Origin: Candidatus Zhuqueibacterota bacterium | Lineage (GTDB): Bacteria > Zhuqueibacterota > Zhuqueibacteria > Zhuqueibacterales > Geothermadaptataceae | Reading direction: 5' to 3' | DNA: 64,000 nt | Assembly: GCA_030950365.1 (NCBI GenBank) | Contig: JAUZRQ010000089.1 | Span: 33,997 to 97,996, forward strand | Shown here: piece by piece, positions 1 to 11,747 of the stretch | Layout: every line of letters starts with the position of its first letter | Numbering within the stretch: the first letter of the stretch is position 1 | The notes under the pieces: generated by a model | Databases searched by the model: none | Told to the model about the DNA's origin: nothing | Seen by the model: the letters and a program-made list of their open reading frames with translations, nothing else | Made by a program: the position numbers and the translations under genes

Positions 1-753
1 GATTTTGAATTTGTGCTGCCGGCAGAAACCTTCAATCGCATGGTGGAGAAAACGATTTATGCAGTGAGTACGGACGAGCTGCGGGTCACCCTGACCGGAG
101 TTTATCTGCAAATCCTTCCGAATGAACTGCGCATGGTTGCTACTGACGGCCACCGATTGGCTAAAATATCCTATAAACGATTTCAGGGTGGCGAATCCAC
201 GATTTCGGTGATCCTACCGACGAAAGCGCTGAATCTTGTGACTAAAAATATTTCTCCGGAAACAGATTTGAAAGCGCTTATCAGCGAGAACCATGTAATT
301 TTCACATTTGATGAAACTAAAATTTATTCTAAGGTCATCAACGGGCAGTATCCAAATTATGAGCGTGTCATCCCCATCGACAACAATATTGAAATGCACG
401 TGAACCGTGAAATGCTGATGGCGGCGGTTCGGCGCGTGTCGATTTTTTCCAATCCATATACGCATCAGATCCGATTTTCAATCAGCCCATCCTCGTTGGT
501 GGTACAGGCCGAGGATGTGGAAATGGGTGGCGAAGCTCAGGAGGCCATTCCTGCGGACTATTCTGGCGAACCCATGGAAATTGGCTACAATGCGGCATAT
601 ATCCTGGACATTCTGCGCCATATCGATAGCGAGAATGTGGTGTTTCGCCTTAAAAATCCAGAAACGGCGGCCATCATCGAGCCTTCGGAACAGCAGGAAA
701 ACGAGGATCTGATGAAACTGCTCATGCCCATTCGACTCAACGATGCTGTTTGA
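1..753 (+). CDS. dnaN: DNA polymerase III sliding clamp (beta subunit), 5' truncated by window edge
   Basis: This is the processivity clamp that encircles DNA and tethers the replicative polymerase. The reading frame is open from base 1 (DFEFVLPAETF), so the true start lies before the window and only about the last 250 residues, the end of domain 1 plus domains 2 and 3, are present. Family hallmarks seen are the ATDGHRLA motif in the middle domain and the C-terminal LLMPIRL segment, which closes the hydrophobic pocket that binds clamp-binding peptides. It is followed after 5 bases by recF, and the dnaN-recF-gyrB order indicates the replication origin and dnaA lie just upstream. Identification is secure; only the 5' part is missing. 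Confidence 0.97.
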   Translation, partial: DFEFVLPAETFNRMVEKTIYAVSTDELRVTLTGVYLQILPNELRMVATDGHRLAKISYKRFQGGESTISVILPTKALNLVTKNISPETDLKALISENHVIFTFDETKIYSKVINGQYPNYERVIPIDNNIEMHVNREMLMAAVRRVSIFSNPYTHQIRFSISPSSLVVQAEDVEMGGEAQEAIPADYSGEPMEIGYNAAYILDILRHIDSENVVFRLKNPETAAIIEPSEQQENEDLMKLLMPIRLNDAV

Positions 754-758
754 AATAG

Positions 759-1850
759 ATGATTCTCCAGCGGTTGCAGTTAACACACTTTCGGAATTTT
801 GACCATCTCGAAATTCAGCTTGAGCCGGGCAAAAATTATTTCATTGGCGAGAACGGACAGGGCAAAACCAATCTTCTGGAAGGCATCTACTGTCTGGGCC
901 TGATCAAAAGCTTCCGGGCCTCATCGGATCAGGAACTGGTTCAAAAAGGCTTTTCTGGCTATCAAATCGTGGGGGATATTTATAACGAACTGGCCGTACA
1001 GCATAAGATCGCAATCGTTTACAACCAAGGACGGAAGGCAGTAAGTTTCGATGGAAAGAAAATTGCACGGCACGCCACCCTGGTAGGGCAGTTGCCTATC
1101 GTTTTATTCAATCCAGAAGACCACCGCATTACCAGCGGAAGTCCCTCTGAAAGACGTCGATTTTTGGATATCATTTTAAGCCAATCCCATAAGTCGTATT
1201 TAGCCTCATTACAGGAATTTCAAAAGATTCTAAAGCACCGGAACAGGCTGTTGGCGAATATCCGGGATGGGATATCGGAACAGAGCGAGCTTGAGGTCTG
1301 GGATTGGAATTTGGCAAAGAGCGGCCAGAAGATCATGGCCATGCGCAAGCAGTTTGTGGATAATATCCGTGAACCGTTGCAAAGCAAGTACGCACACATT
1401 GCCGCGGCTGATGCCGATTTGAAAATCGATTATGTGCCAAGCGATGATCGCTGCGTGGCCCACATAGATGGTTTTCTCGAGGCGCTGAAGGCGCATCGGC
1501 AAACGGAGCTGGTGCGGCAACAAACGCTGGTCGGGCCGCACCGCGATGATGTCGTGTTTTACCTGAACGGCATGGATGCTCGGCGCCACGCGTCTCGTGG
1601 CGAACAAAAGAGCATCCTGCTGGCATTGAAATTCATTGAATATGAATATTTGAAACGATCCAGCGAAACGCGGCCGTTGCTTTTGCTCGATGACATTTAT
1701 TCGGAACTGGATGAGCAACGCCAACTAGGTGTGGTGGAGCAACTGACCGAAATCGGGCAGAGCTTCATCACGGCCACGCATTTGACCGGCATGCCGGGCG
1801 ACGGCAGTGCCGTTTTCAAAGTGGTGCAGGGAACTCTGCAGAGACTATAA
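759..1850 (+). CDS. recF: DNA replication and repair protein RecF
   Basis: RecF is an SMC-like ATPase that helps load RecA onto gapped DNA during recombinational repair. The 363-residue length is normal. Visible motifs are the N-terminal LTHFRNF segment, a Walker A at residues 30-37 (GENGQGKT), the ABC signature ASRGEQKS near residue 275 and Walker B LLLLDDIYSELD near residue 310. The start ATG lies 5 bases after the dnaN stop, so the two are probably co-transcribed. A DUF721 gene follows within 6 bases. No oddities seen. Confidence 0.97.
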   Translation: MILQRLQLTHFRNFDHLEIQLEPGKNYFIGENGQGKTNLLEGIYCLGLIKSFRASSDQELVQKGFSGYQIVGDIYNELAVQHKIAIVYNQGRKAVSFDGKKIARHATLVGQLPIVLFNPEDHRITSGSPSERRRFLDIILSQSHKSYLASLQEFQKILKHRNRLLANIRDGISEQSELEVWDWNLAKSGQKIMAMRKQFVDNIREPLQSKYAHIAAADADLKIDYVPSDDRCVAHIDGFLEALKAHRQTELVRQQTLVGPHRDDVVFYLNGMDARRHASRGEQKSILLALKFIEYEYLKRSSETRPLLLLDDIYSELDEQRQLGVVEQLTEIGQSFITATHLTGMPGDGSAVFKVVQGTLQRL

Positions 1851-1856
1851 AAAAAT

Positions 1857-2132
1857 ATGCGACCACTGGCTCAAATCCTGGAACGCATCTTCAGCGATCC
1901 AAAACTCAAATCGCATTTCATCGAGGGCGCGGTTTCGGGCATCTGGAAGCAGGCAGTGGGCGAACGCATCGCCAGAGTGGCTTCACCGGTCTCATTCGAT
2001 AACGGCACACTGTATGTGCGCGTGAGTTCGGCCGCCTGGCGCAATGAGCTGCACATGATGCAGCAGCAAATGATCGATAGCTTGAATGCAAAACTGGGAC
2101 GCAATGAGATTGAGCGCATCATTTTTCGATAA
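1857..2132 (+). CDS. DUF721 (DciA-like) protein
   Basis: A 91-residue DUF721 protein. The family includes DciA, the ancestral loader or operator of the replicative helicase in bacteria lacking DnaC/DnaI. The characteristic pattern is visible: an N-terminal helix (PLAQILERIF), a W-x-x-AVGERIA segment, then a small beta-strand unit with LYVRVSSAAWRNELHMM. It sits between recF and gyrB, the position this family often occupies in Gram-negative genomes. The start is an ATG 6 bases after recF. Family membership is clear; a helicase-loading role here is inferred. Confidence 0.85.
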   Translation: MRPLAQILERIFSDPKLKSHFIEGAVSGIWKQAVGERIARVASPVSFDNGTLYVRVSSAAWRNELHMMQQQMIDSLNAKLGRNEIERIIFR

Positions 2133-2170
2133 ACGCGATCAGGAATCGAGATAAACAGCAGTCGGATTAA

Positions 2171-4111
<1,941 letters not shown>

Positions 4112-4136
4112 TGAAATAAGGATTGGATGACAGCCT

Positions 4137-6575
4137 ATGGATATTCAGAGAAGCAAGATAATCCCGGTCTTCATCGAAGAGGAGATGAAGGAGTCGTACA
4201 TCAACTACTCCATGTCGGTGATCGTGGCGCGCGCGTTGCCGGATGTGCGCGACGGCCTCAAGCCGGTACACCGCCGCGTGCTCTACGGCATGCTCGATCT
4301 GGGGTTGCGACCGGGAAGTGCTTACAAGAAATCGGCGCGTATTGTCGGTGAAGTATTGGGTAAGTACCACCCGCACGGCGATGCCGCTGTGTATGATGCC
4401 ATGGTGCGCATGGTGCAGGACTTTTCGCTGCGCTATCCGCTGGTAGACGGCCAGGGCAACTTTGGCTCGGTGGATGGCGACCCTCCAGCGGCCATGCGAT
4501 ACACCGAAGCCCGGCTGGCGAAAATCGCCGAAGAGGTGCTGCGCGACATCGACAAAAACACCGTTGATTTCGTTCCCAATTTCGATGAATCGCTGAAAGA
4601 ACCCACGGTGCTGCCCTCGGTGCTGCCGACTCTGATGGTGAATGGCGCATCGGGCATTGCCGTTGGCATGGCCACCAACATTCCGCCGCACAATCTGGGA
4701 GAGGTGGTGGACGCCTGCGTGGCACTGATCGATAATCCGAAAGCGTCGATCGATGAGTTGATGAAACACATCCACGGACCGGATTTTCCCACCGGCGCGA
4801 TCATTTACGGCAAAGAAGGCATCGAATCGGCCTACCGCACAGGACGCGGCAGCATCATCGTTCGGGCGCGCGCCAGCGTGGAGCAGGTGCGCGGCGGCAA
4901 AGAGCGCATCGTAATCTCGGAAATTCCCTATCAGGTCAATAAAAAGACCCTCATCGAGAAGATTGCGGACTTGGTGCGCAACAAGAAGATCGATGGCATT
5001 ACCGATGTTCGCGATGAGTCCGACCGGGACGGCATTCGTGTGGTGATCGAACTGCGGCGCGAAACCCCGCCCGAGGTGATTCTGAACAATCTGTACAAGC
5101 ATACGCAGCTGCAGATTACCTTCGGCGTAATCATGCTGGCTTTGGTTGACGGCCGGCCGCAGATTCTTAACCTCAAACAGTTGCTGCAGCACTTCATTGA
5201 TTTCCGCCATGAAATCGTCGTCCGCCGCACGCAGTTTGATCTCGACAAAGCCGAAAAGCGCGCGCACATCCTCGAAGGTTTGAAAATTGCGCTAGACAAC
5301 ATCGATGAGATCATCGCGCTGATTAAAAAATCGCGCAATCCGGAAACGGCCCGTAATGCGTTGATGAAGAATTTCGGCCTCAGCGAAGTGCAGGCGCAGG
5401 CCATTCTGGATATGCGTTTGCAGCGGTTGACCGGCCTCGAGCGCAAGAAGATCGAGCAGGAATACAAAGAGCTCATCAAGCTGATCGCGAAACTGAAAGC
5501 CATCCTCGAAAGCAAGCGGCTGCGGATGCAGATCATCAAAGAAGAGCTGCGGGAGCTGAAAGAAAAATATGGCGATGACCGCCGCACGGAGATCATCGGC
5601 GAGGTGGAAGAGTTCACCATCGAGGATATGATTGCCGAAGAAGACATGGTGATCACCATTTCGCACAAGGGCTTCATCAAGCGTTTCCCGATTTCCGGCT
5701 ATCGCCGACAGGGCCGCGGTGGTCGTGGCTCCACAGGCTCATCCACGCGGGATGAGGATTTCATCGAGCATCTGTTCGTTGCCAGCACGCATCATTACAT
5801 TCTGTTTTTCACCAACCGCGGCCGTTGTTACTGGCTGAAAGTGCACGAAATTCCGCAGGCGGGCAAGGCCGCACGCGGACGGGCGATCGTCAATCTGCTC
5901 AATCTGCAGCAGGGCGAGAAGATCGCTGCCTTTGTCAACGTGCGCGATTTCGATGAAAAGCAGTACGTGGTCATGGCCACGCGCAATGGTCTGGTGAAAA
6001 AAACCTCACTGGCCGCGTTTAGCCATCCGCGCAAAGGCGGCATCAATGCCATCACCATTCGTGATGATGATACGCTGATCTCCGCCGATTTGACCGACGG
6101 CACGCACGACATCATGTTGGCCACCCGGGACGGCAAGGCGATCCGTTTCAATGAAAACGAGGTGCGCGAAATGGGCCGCACGGCGTCTGGCGTGCGCGGC
6201 ATCTCGCTGTCCGATGACGATTACGTGATCGGCATGGTGATCATCAAACGTAATGGCACGATTCTGGTGGTGACCGAGAACGGCTATGGCAAACGCAGCA
6301 ACGTGGCCGATTATCCGGTGAAGCACCGTGCCGGCAAGGGGATCATTACCCTGAAAACCACGTCTAAGGTGGGCAAACTGGTTTCGATCAAGGAAGTCGT
6401 GGATGATGACGATTTCATGATTATCACCCAAAAAGGCGTGGTGATTCGGCAGAAAGCCAAAGATATCAGCATCATCGGGAGAAATACACAGGGCGTGCGG
6501 CTGATCAAGCTGGATGAAGGCGACCGCATTGCGGATGTCGCCCGCGTGTTCAGCAACGGCGATGAAGAAGAATAA
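4137..6575 (+). CDS. gyrA: DNA gyrase subunit A
   Basis: GyrA is the breakage-reunion subunit of gyrase. The catalytic Tyr122 lies in [10 protein letters not shown], and the winged-helix and quinolone region is [10 protein letters not shown] at residues 78-87. The C-terminal pinwheel contains the GyrA box QGRGGRG at residues 525-531, which identifies gyrase rather than topoisomerase IV. Length is 812 residues with a short acidic tail (DEEE). The residue equivalent to E. coli Ser83 is Ala, a natural state linked in other taxa such as mycobacteria to reduced quinolone susceptibility; Asp87 is retained. It follows gyrB closely and is followed by a hairpin terminator. Confidence 0.97.
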   Translation: MDIQRSKIIPVFIEEEMKESYINYSMSVIVARALPDVRDGLKPVHRRVLYGMLDLGLRPGSAYKKSARIVGEVLGKYHPHGDAAVYDAMVRMVQDFSLRYPLVDGQGNFGSVDGDPPAAMRYTEARLAKIAEEVLRDIDKNTVDFVPNFDESLKEPTVLPSVLPTLMVNGASGIAVGMATNIPPHNLGEVVDACVALIDNPKASIDELMKHIHGPDFPTGAIIYGKEGIESAYRTGRGSIIVRARASVEQVRGGKERIVISEIPYQVNKKTLIEKIADLVRNKKIDGITDVRDESDRDGIRVVIELRRETPPEVILNNLYKHTQLQITFGVIMLALVDGRPQILNLKQLLQHFIDFRHEIVVRRTQFDLDKAEKRAHILEGLKIALDNIDEIIALIKKSRNPETARNALMKNFGLSEVQAQAILDMRLQRLTGLERKKIEQEYKELIKLIAKLKAILESKRLRMQIIKEELRELKEKYGDDRRTEIIGEVEEFTIEDMIAEEDMVITISHKGFIKRFPISGYRRQGRGGRGSTGSSTRDEDFIEHLFVASTHHYILFFTNRGRCYWLKVHEIPQAGKAARGRAIVNLLNLQQGEKIAAFVNVRDFDEKQYVVMATRNGLVKKTSLAAFSHPRKGGINAITIRDDDTLISADLTDGTHDIMLATRDGKAIRFNENEVREMGRTASGVRGISLSDDDYVIGMVIIKRNGTILVVTENGYGKRSNVADYPVKHRAGKGIITLKTTSKVGKLVSIKEVVDDDDFMIITQKGVVIRQKAKDISIIGRNTQGVRLIKLDEGDRIADVARVFSNGDEEE

Positions 6576-6691
6576 TTTGGAAGAACAATTTGCAGGAAAA
6601 GCTCCGCATTTTTTTCATTTGTCGTTATAAAATTAAGGCTGAACCGCCCTTCCTTTTTCTTCCCGAATGGATTGATTTTGTGTATGTTAAA

Positions 6692-6740
6692 AGGGGCTGT
6701 TCCAGAAAGCGATCCTCACTTTTGGAATGGCCCCTGTCTT
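6692..6740 (+). terminator. Probable Rho-independent terminator after gyrA
   Basis: An inverted repeat pairs AGGGGCTGTTCCA with TGGAATGGCCCCT, 13 bp with two internal mismatches around an 18-base loop, followed by GTCTTTT. It lies about 115 bases beyond the gyrA stop and 60 bases before the next gene, consistent with ending the gyrBA transcript. Confidence 0.6.
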
Positions 6741-6797
6741 TTGATTCAATCAAATCGGGATTCCTGGCAACATTGGACCTTCAACGTGTAGAGCATC

Positions 6798-8276
6798 ATG
6801 AAAACCATCGAATATCATGAGAATTTGCATCAAGCTATAAAATACCGTCTTGACCAAATCAAGCCGCTGACGTATGAGAACTGCGTCAGGGCCGAGCTGC
6901 CTGCATTTTTGCTGAATACCATCAAGCCCCAAATTGAGCGTTTATTCGACCGCGAAAAGCCGCTGTTGGTCAAACGGCCGGACCGGTTTGATTTTCAAAA
7001 TCCCCAGCTGAAAACCGAACTCGCCCGGCTGAAACGAATATTACTGGCGCATTATTGGCTGCAGCCGGATGAAGTGCATGCGTGGATTAGACAGGCCATC
7101 CGAATCACGGCAGATGTGTTCATCGCGCCATTTGCCACCCTGCCACGCGTGGTCGCAAATGGTCAGCGAGTGCATTTGCCGTCCCTGCATGCCTACTTGC
7201 AGCAGTTTCCATTTGACTATCCACTAAAACATTCCCTGAGCGAAATCGTGCGCAGTCTGGATGCCGAAGAAATCACGGTGGAACACTTCGGTCAGATTCT
7301 CGGCGAAATTCGGTATCAGCTCTATAATGAAAATATGCTGTCGGTGTTTTTGCAGGATTTGGATGCGCTAAAGGCGCTGTATCAGTGGCTTACCGGGGGA
7401 GACATCGAGGTATTTTCACATGCGATGATTCTGCGCATGTTCGAGGATAGAGGCGTTCAGGATATGTACCAGGTTTTGCAAAAGGAAACCGTATCAGCGT
7501 GGTCGATTCAGGATATTCAGAATTTTGTGGAACGCTATCTTCTGGTTGGAGGTCTTGAGAAACAGGAGGGAGTTCGCGAATCGCTTTTTGTAGAGGAAAA
7601 TGTCGGCGAATTGGTCCTTGATGATTTCGTCAGGGATGCCAATGGACAACAACAGGTGATGTGGGAAGCGGGTGGGGAATTATCGCTTATCCATAATTCG
7701 AGGACGGATGATGACAACGATTTGGATCTGCCGGAAAGGGATGAGAATATGACCGAAAAAGTTCCCCAGGAGAAGACATCTTTGCAAAGCGGTGACGCTA
7801 ATCTGGCCGGGCATGAGGAATCACCGGTGCCGCTAAACGTGGAAGAAAACGGCCAGGATGATGCATCTGCCGCGTCGTTGGATCCGCAGGACGCTGCCCC
7901 GGAAGAGGAGAAAACGGATGAGTTCGATCAGGAAATTGTGCGCGGATACCGCACCAGGCGCCGTGTGGTGGTCAGCAGCGAAAATCCGGTGATCGACCGC
8001 GAAAAACTGGAAGAGCAACCTCCGGGTCCTTATCCATCGCTGTACACATTCATGGATCAAAAAACCCGTAAAGTGTTCATCAAGAAACTGTTCGGCAACG
8101 ACGAAGAGGCGTTTGAGGCCTTTGTGGAAAAGGTGGATCACGCCGATAGCTGGAAAGAGGCCAAAGCCATTTTCGATGCCGAACTGACCCGACGCAACAT
8201 CAATATTTACAGCAAAAATGCCATCAAGCTGAGCGATTTTCTGTTCAGCCGGTATTTTTCAAAAAATCGATATTGA
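6798..8276 (+). CDS. Uncharacterised 492-residue protein with acidic linker and conserved-looking C-terminal domain
   Basis: I do not recognise a family. The protein has three visible parts: a largely helical N-terminal domain (about residues 1-270, rich in Leu, Arg and Glu), a low-complexity acidic linker (about 275-385, many Asp, Glu, Ser and Pro), and a compact C-terminal domain (about 395-492) ending LSDFLFSRYFSKNRY. No signal peptide, membrane helix or catalytic motif is evident, so it is probably cytosolic. Codon use resembles the neighbours. The start ATG follows GTAGAGCATC, a weak ribosome-binding site. It lies alone between two terminators. The linker-plus-terminal-domain plan would suit an adaptor or scaffold, but that is a guess. 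Confidence 0.75.
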   Translation: MKTIEYHENLHQAIKYRLDQIKPLTYENCVRAELPAFLLNTIKPQIERLFDREKPLLVKRPDRFDFQNPQLKTELARLKRILLAHYWLQPDEVHAWIRQAIRITADVFIAPFATLPRVVANGQRVHLPSLHAYLQQFPFDYPLKHSLSEIVRSLDAEEITVEHFGQILGEIRYQLYNENMLSVFLQDLDALKALYQWLTGGDIEVFSHAMILRMFEDRGVQDMYQVLQKETVSAWSIQDIQNFVERYLLVGGLEKQEGVRESLFVEENVGELVLDDFVRDANGQQQVMWEAGGELSLIHNSRTDDDNDLDLPERDENMTEKVPQEKTSLQSGDANLAGHEESPVPLNVEENGQDDASAASLDPQDAAPEEEKTDEFDQEIVRGYRTRRRVVVSSENPVIDREKLEEQPPGPYPSLYTFMDQKTRKVFIKKLFGNDEEAFEAFVEKVDHADSWKEAKAIFDAELTRRNINIYSKNAIKLSDFLFSRYFSKNRY

Positions 8277-8294
8277 TACGCTCTCTTCTTGAAG

Positions 8295-8347
8295 AAAAAA
8301 GCCCGATCCGAAAAACACCTTTTCGGATTGGGCTTTTGCTTTTTTGC
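8295..8347. terminator. Bidirectional terminator between convergent genes
   Basis: AAAAGCCCGATCCGAAAA pairs with TTTTCGGATTGGGCTTTT (18 bp, one G-T wobble) around a 4-base loop, with A-rich sequence to the left and TTTTGCTTTTTT to the right. It lies between the stops of the plus-strand 492-residue gene and the minus-strand patatin gene, so it can end both transcripts. Confidence 0.9.
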
Positions 8348-8356
8348 GCCCGTCCA

Positions 8357-11086
8357 TTAAAACTTGTATCCCAGGGTGACGTAAAACCGTTCCTGTCCTG
8401 TATCCATGCGTCCATAGGCCACTTCAAATGCCCCCAGCGGCGTTTCAAACGCCAGATAACTGCCCAGTGCCCGGCGAATTTGATGGTAATTGGTATCCTC
8501 CGGATTGAGCCAAAATCCGCCCATATCCGAGCGCACGCCGAAATGAATCTTCAAAAACGATTTAGCCGGCAGGGAGTACCGGTAGCCCAGGTTGAAGATC
8601 CAGAAGCTGCGCCCGCTCCATTCCTGATCACGCAGGCCGAAGAAATAATCCGATCCGCCGATGCGGAAGAACAGCGGAAACGGTGTGGTCAAATCCGCCG
8701 TACCCAGCATGAACCGGCTGCGAAAGGTGTGCCGGCGTAACAGGGTCAGGTAGGATTCGCCGGAAATGAACATGCGATTGAATGAATAATCGCTTTTGAG
8801 CTGCTTGCTGGCAAAGTCATAGTAAAAATGAATGTATCGCCCACGTGTGGGAAAGGGAATCTTATCGCGCGTGTCCACAATTGAACGGAACACCAGCCGG
8901 TTGAGCAAATAGGGCCGCACCGGGTAGCCGCTTCCGGAGACCCTGCGGATGTCGAAACGATTGAGATGCAGCTCGATACTTACGACCCCCAATTTGCGCA
9001 TGAGCTGGCCGATGCTCAGGGTTGCGCCAATTTGCGATTGCGTGTATTCACCCACCGGCAGGCGAATGCCCTGCTGGTACTGAAAATTTTGCTTCCAGAT
9101 CCAGTAGGTTTGCACATTCAGGGTCAAATAGGTTTTGAAGATGCGCTCCATGGAAAATCTGGATTGCATGAACCGGTCGCGCTCGCCGATTTCGGTCTGC
9201 AGCGAAAGCTGTGCGCCAAGCCCAAGCAGATTTTCCTCGGCCAGTTCCAGATAAGTGCGTGATTTTCGCTCGGAATCCGAGCGAAACGATACGCCCAGGA
9301 TATGGTATTTGTGTTCTTGCAGCTTAATGATGAGTTGAATGCGCCCGGCTTCCCGGCGGATGGACATGCCCACGCGCTGAAACAGTCCGGTCGAATAGAT
9401 GTTGTTGATGCCGATTTTCGCTTTATGAAAGTTGAAAATATCGCCCGGCTTGAGGGTAAATTCTCGCAAAACCACATGATCTCGAGTACGATCGTTGCCT
9501 TCAATCAAAATATGCTGGATCCGCCCTTCATCGAGATAAACCGTTCCGGTGCCGGTATGCGGATCGAACGCGAGCCGGGTGATTCGTGCCAGGGAATAGC
9601 CTTCCTGCCGGTACTTGCGCAGAATGCGTTCCATGTAGCGCCGGGTGTGGCGCGGATTGAGCGGCCGCTGCAATAGCGGCTTTACGATGCCTTGAAGCGT
9701 ATCTTTAGAGATGACGCTGCGCCCGAGAAAGCGGATCGCCTTCAGAATGGGGGCCCGGATTGCCACGATGCGCAGGACGGTTCCATCAGCCGCGTCGATC
9801 AGCTCGGCGTGCACATCGGTATAAATGCCTTGCCGGTACAGTGCTTCGAGCTGGTGCAAAATATCGGCATGCGACAGGCGCAACAGGTCGCCATGCCCGT
9901 TGCCAAACGAAGGGATGGACAGCTGCAAGCGCGGCGGTACGGTTTCGATGCGGTTGATCTGCACGATCTGGTGCGACAGGTCTCGGTATTTTGTGATTTC
10001 GAACTGGCGTATGCGTTCGCGGATGGCCGGCAACTGCCTCAGCGCCTCGCGCCGCCCCAGTTCGATAAGGCCGTCGATGTCGCTGAAATCGATGTTAGTG
10101 CGATCGGGATCGTTCGCACGGATGAGCACATCCGCTTTTTCACGGCTGATTTGGCTGCGGTTCCGTTGCATGATGCTGGTCACCTGATCGGCGATCTCCC
10201 ATGGCGCGTTCAGTTGGCCGGGCTTGCGCAAATTGGAAGTGGCATCCACGGCGATCACCATATCCACGCCCAGTCGGCGCACTTCATCCACCGGAATGTT
10301 GTCCAGCAGGCCGCCATCGACGAGCAGCTTGCCGTTGAGCGGCACCGGCGTGAACAGCAGCGGAAACGACAGGCTGGCGCGCATGGCCTCGGCAAGATCG
10401 CCTTCGGCCAGTACTACTTTTTCGCCGGAATACAAATCCGTGCAAATCGCTCGAAAGGGGATACGAAAACGATCGAATGAAATGCTGGAAGCGTAAAGTG
10501 AATTCATCGCGAATTCCGATAGGATGGTCTGTAGCCGCTGGCCGGGAGTGAGCGCCGGCGGGATATACGGTTTCAGCCCGTCGAGCCGGATTTGGAACAA
10601 AAGCCGGTCCTGCTCCTGCTTTTTGCCGATGAACAGATTTCGGCGGGAAGGCTTGTCTTTCAGAATTTCCTGCCATTGGATGCCTTTGATGATGGCCGCC
10701 AGCTCCTGTGGCGAATAGCCGGCCGCATACAACCCGCCGATAATGCTGCCCATGCTGGTGCCGACAATGGCATCGATGGGGATGTCGTGTTCCTCCAGTA
10801 CCTGCAGCACGCCGATCTGGCTGATACCGCGGGCACCGCCGCCGCTGAGCGCCAGCCCGATGCGCAGCCGGTAGAGCTCTTTTTGAGGCAGAAAGGAAAG
10901 CAATGTGTCCACGTTCGCAAGAAAACTGGGCCGCAAAATGATCACGGAATCGTCAGAAGCAATGGCCTGCCTGGCCAATGCAGACGCATGCGAAAATTGG
11001 CCGATGCAAACCGTGACCAGCAAAATGGCCATAATCGGGCGCCAATTTCCGGGTATTGTTCGGTAAGCGGGTTGTTGCATTGGCAT
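8357..11086 (-). CDS. Patatin-like phospholipase fused to POTRA repeats and an Omp85 beta-barrel
   Basis: A predicted outer-membrane lipase of the patatin/BamA-fusion type (type Vd-like). After an N-terminal hydrophobic segment (about residues 17-37, signal peptide) comes a patatin domain with oxyanion loop GGGARG (82-87), nucleophile motif GTSMGS (Ser111) and catalytic Asp257 in VDGG, giving the complete Ser-Asp dyad. Residues about 380-600 fit several POTRA-like repeats, and the C-terminal third is a beta-barrel ending in VTLGYKF with the terminal aromatic expected of Omp85 proteins. The classical PlpD has a single POTRA, so the longer middle is notable. The substrate is unknown. It is transcribed towards the shared terminator. 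Confidence 0.9.
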   Translation of the reverse strand: MPMQQPAYRTIPGNWRPIMAILLVTVCIGQFSHASALARQAIASDDSVIILRPSFLANVDTLLSFLPQKELYRLRIGLALSGGGARGISQIGVLQVLEEHDIPIDAIVGTSMGSIIGGLYAAGYSPQELAAIIKGIQWQEILKDKPSRRNLFIGKKQEQDRLLFQIRLDGLKPYIPPALTPGQRLQTILSEFAMNSLYASSISFDRFRIPFRAICTDLYSGEKVVLAEGDLAEAMRASLSFPLLFTPVPLNGKLLVDGGLLDNIPVDEVRRLGVDMVIAVDATSNLRKPGQLNAPWEIADQVTSIMQRNRSQISREKADVLIRANDPDRTNIDFSDIDGLIELGRREALRQLPAIRERIRQFEITKYRDLSHQIVQINRIETVPPRLQLSIPSFGNGHGDLLRLSHADILHQLEALYRQGIYTDVHAELIDAADGTVLRIVAIRAPILKAIRFLGRSVISKDTLQGIVKPLLQRPLNPRHTRRYMERILRKYRQEGYSLARITRLAFDPHTGTGTVYLDEGRIQHILIEGNDRTRDHVVLREFTLKPGDIFNFHKAKIGINNIYSTGLFQRVGMSIRREAGRIQLIIKLQEHKYHILGVSFRSDSERKSRTYLELAEENLLGLGAQLSLQTEIGERDRFMQSRFSMERIFKTYLTLNVQTYWIWKQNFQYQQGIRLPVGEYTQSQIGATLSIGQLMRKLGVVSIELHLNRFDIRRVSGSGYPVRPYLLNRLVFRSIVDTRDKIPFPTRGRYIHFYYDFASKQLKSDYSFNRMFISGESYLTLLRRHTFRSRFMLGTADLTTPFPLFFRIGGSDYFFGLRDQEWSGRSFWIFNLGYRYSLPAKSFLKIHFGVRSDMGGFWLNPEDTNYHQIRRALGSYLAFETPLGAFEVAYGRMDTGQERFYVTLGYKF

Positions 11087-11410
11087 TGGATTCGTTTTAT
11101 TGCGGATGAAGGCTAATTTATTCCAAATTATGGTTCATCGAAGATGCTTGCGAATAAGAACAGTTCAGCCGTATCAGCCATTGTGTGGCTCATATTGTCA
11201 TTCCTTTTTTACACCATTCCGCGAAGGTGGAACGGCAAAAAATACCGGAATCTTTCCACGGAACGGGCTGGACATGAGATTCCGGCATTTCAGCCGCTCC
11301 CTTTCAGTCACCGCTTAATGTCGAAATGACAAATAGCTGTATAATCTGAATCGTAATTCTTCAGCACAAATCGGGCACTGCCATTTTGAATCACCATGAA
11401 AAGCCTTGCT

Positions 11411-11620
11411 AATAAATGTAGATATCAGCCCCAAAAAGATAACAAATTTCGCAGATTGGTACTGATTTCCGGGGAGCCACGGATGCACACGGATTGACGC
11501 AGATGGTCTCCCTGAAACCGTGAAAGGATGAATTCGCGATTCCGAAATCCTCAAAATTAAACCTTAGCGATCTCAGCGCTACTGCGAAAGGTTTGCTTTT
11601 CTTCCTTAATAAGTTTTTCA
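11411..11620 (+). repeat. Dispersed intergenic repeat, copy A
   Basis: This segment aligns along its length with 18501-18740. Both begin AATAAAT..GATATC, continue ACA.ATTTC.CAGA and ACTGATTT, and end CTCAGCGC.ACTGCGA, AGGT, then a pyrimidine-rich run to GTTTTTC. The middle phrase GCCACGGATGCACACGGATT also matches 38904 and 50840. It has no coding potential of its own. Confidence 0.75.
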
Positions 11621-11718
11621 CCATTCACTGAATAGTTACTCTGAATCGCTACATACAATATTACATATTTATTTGAAAATCAAACAAATAGCCAAATTTT
11701 GCCCTCGCCGAAAAGCCG

Positions 11719-11747
11719 TTGACATTAAACCGGCATTTTCGTATAAT
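11719..11747 (+). promoter_or_regulatory. Consensus sigma-70-type promoter for bioY
   Basis: TTGACA at 11719-11724 and TATAAT at 11742-11747 are separated by exactly 17 bases, a full match to both consensus hexamers. Transcription would begin near 11755 and give a 5' leader of about 100 bases before bioY. No convincing BirA operator or riboswitch fold was recognised in the leader. Confidence 0.85.

Noticed and set aside
6590..6820. 76-residue open frame after gyrA
   Set aside because: It spans the terminator hairpin, overlaps the next gene start, and has no ribosome-binding site or protein-like pattern.
11100..11329. Small plus-strand frames of 61-72 residues upstream of bioY
   Set aside because: Composition is not protein-like, no ribosome-binding site, and they lie in a gap with repeat and promoter sequence.
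11315..11624. Minus-strand frames over the dispersed repeat at 11.4 kb
   Set aside because: They are read through a non-coding repeat also present elsewhere without a conserved frame.
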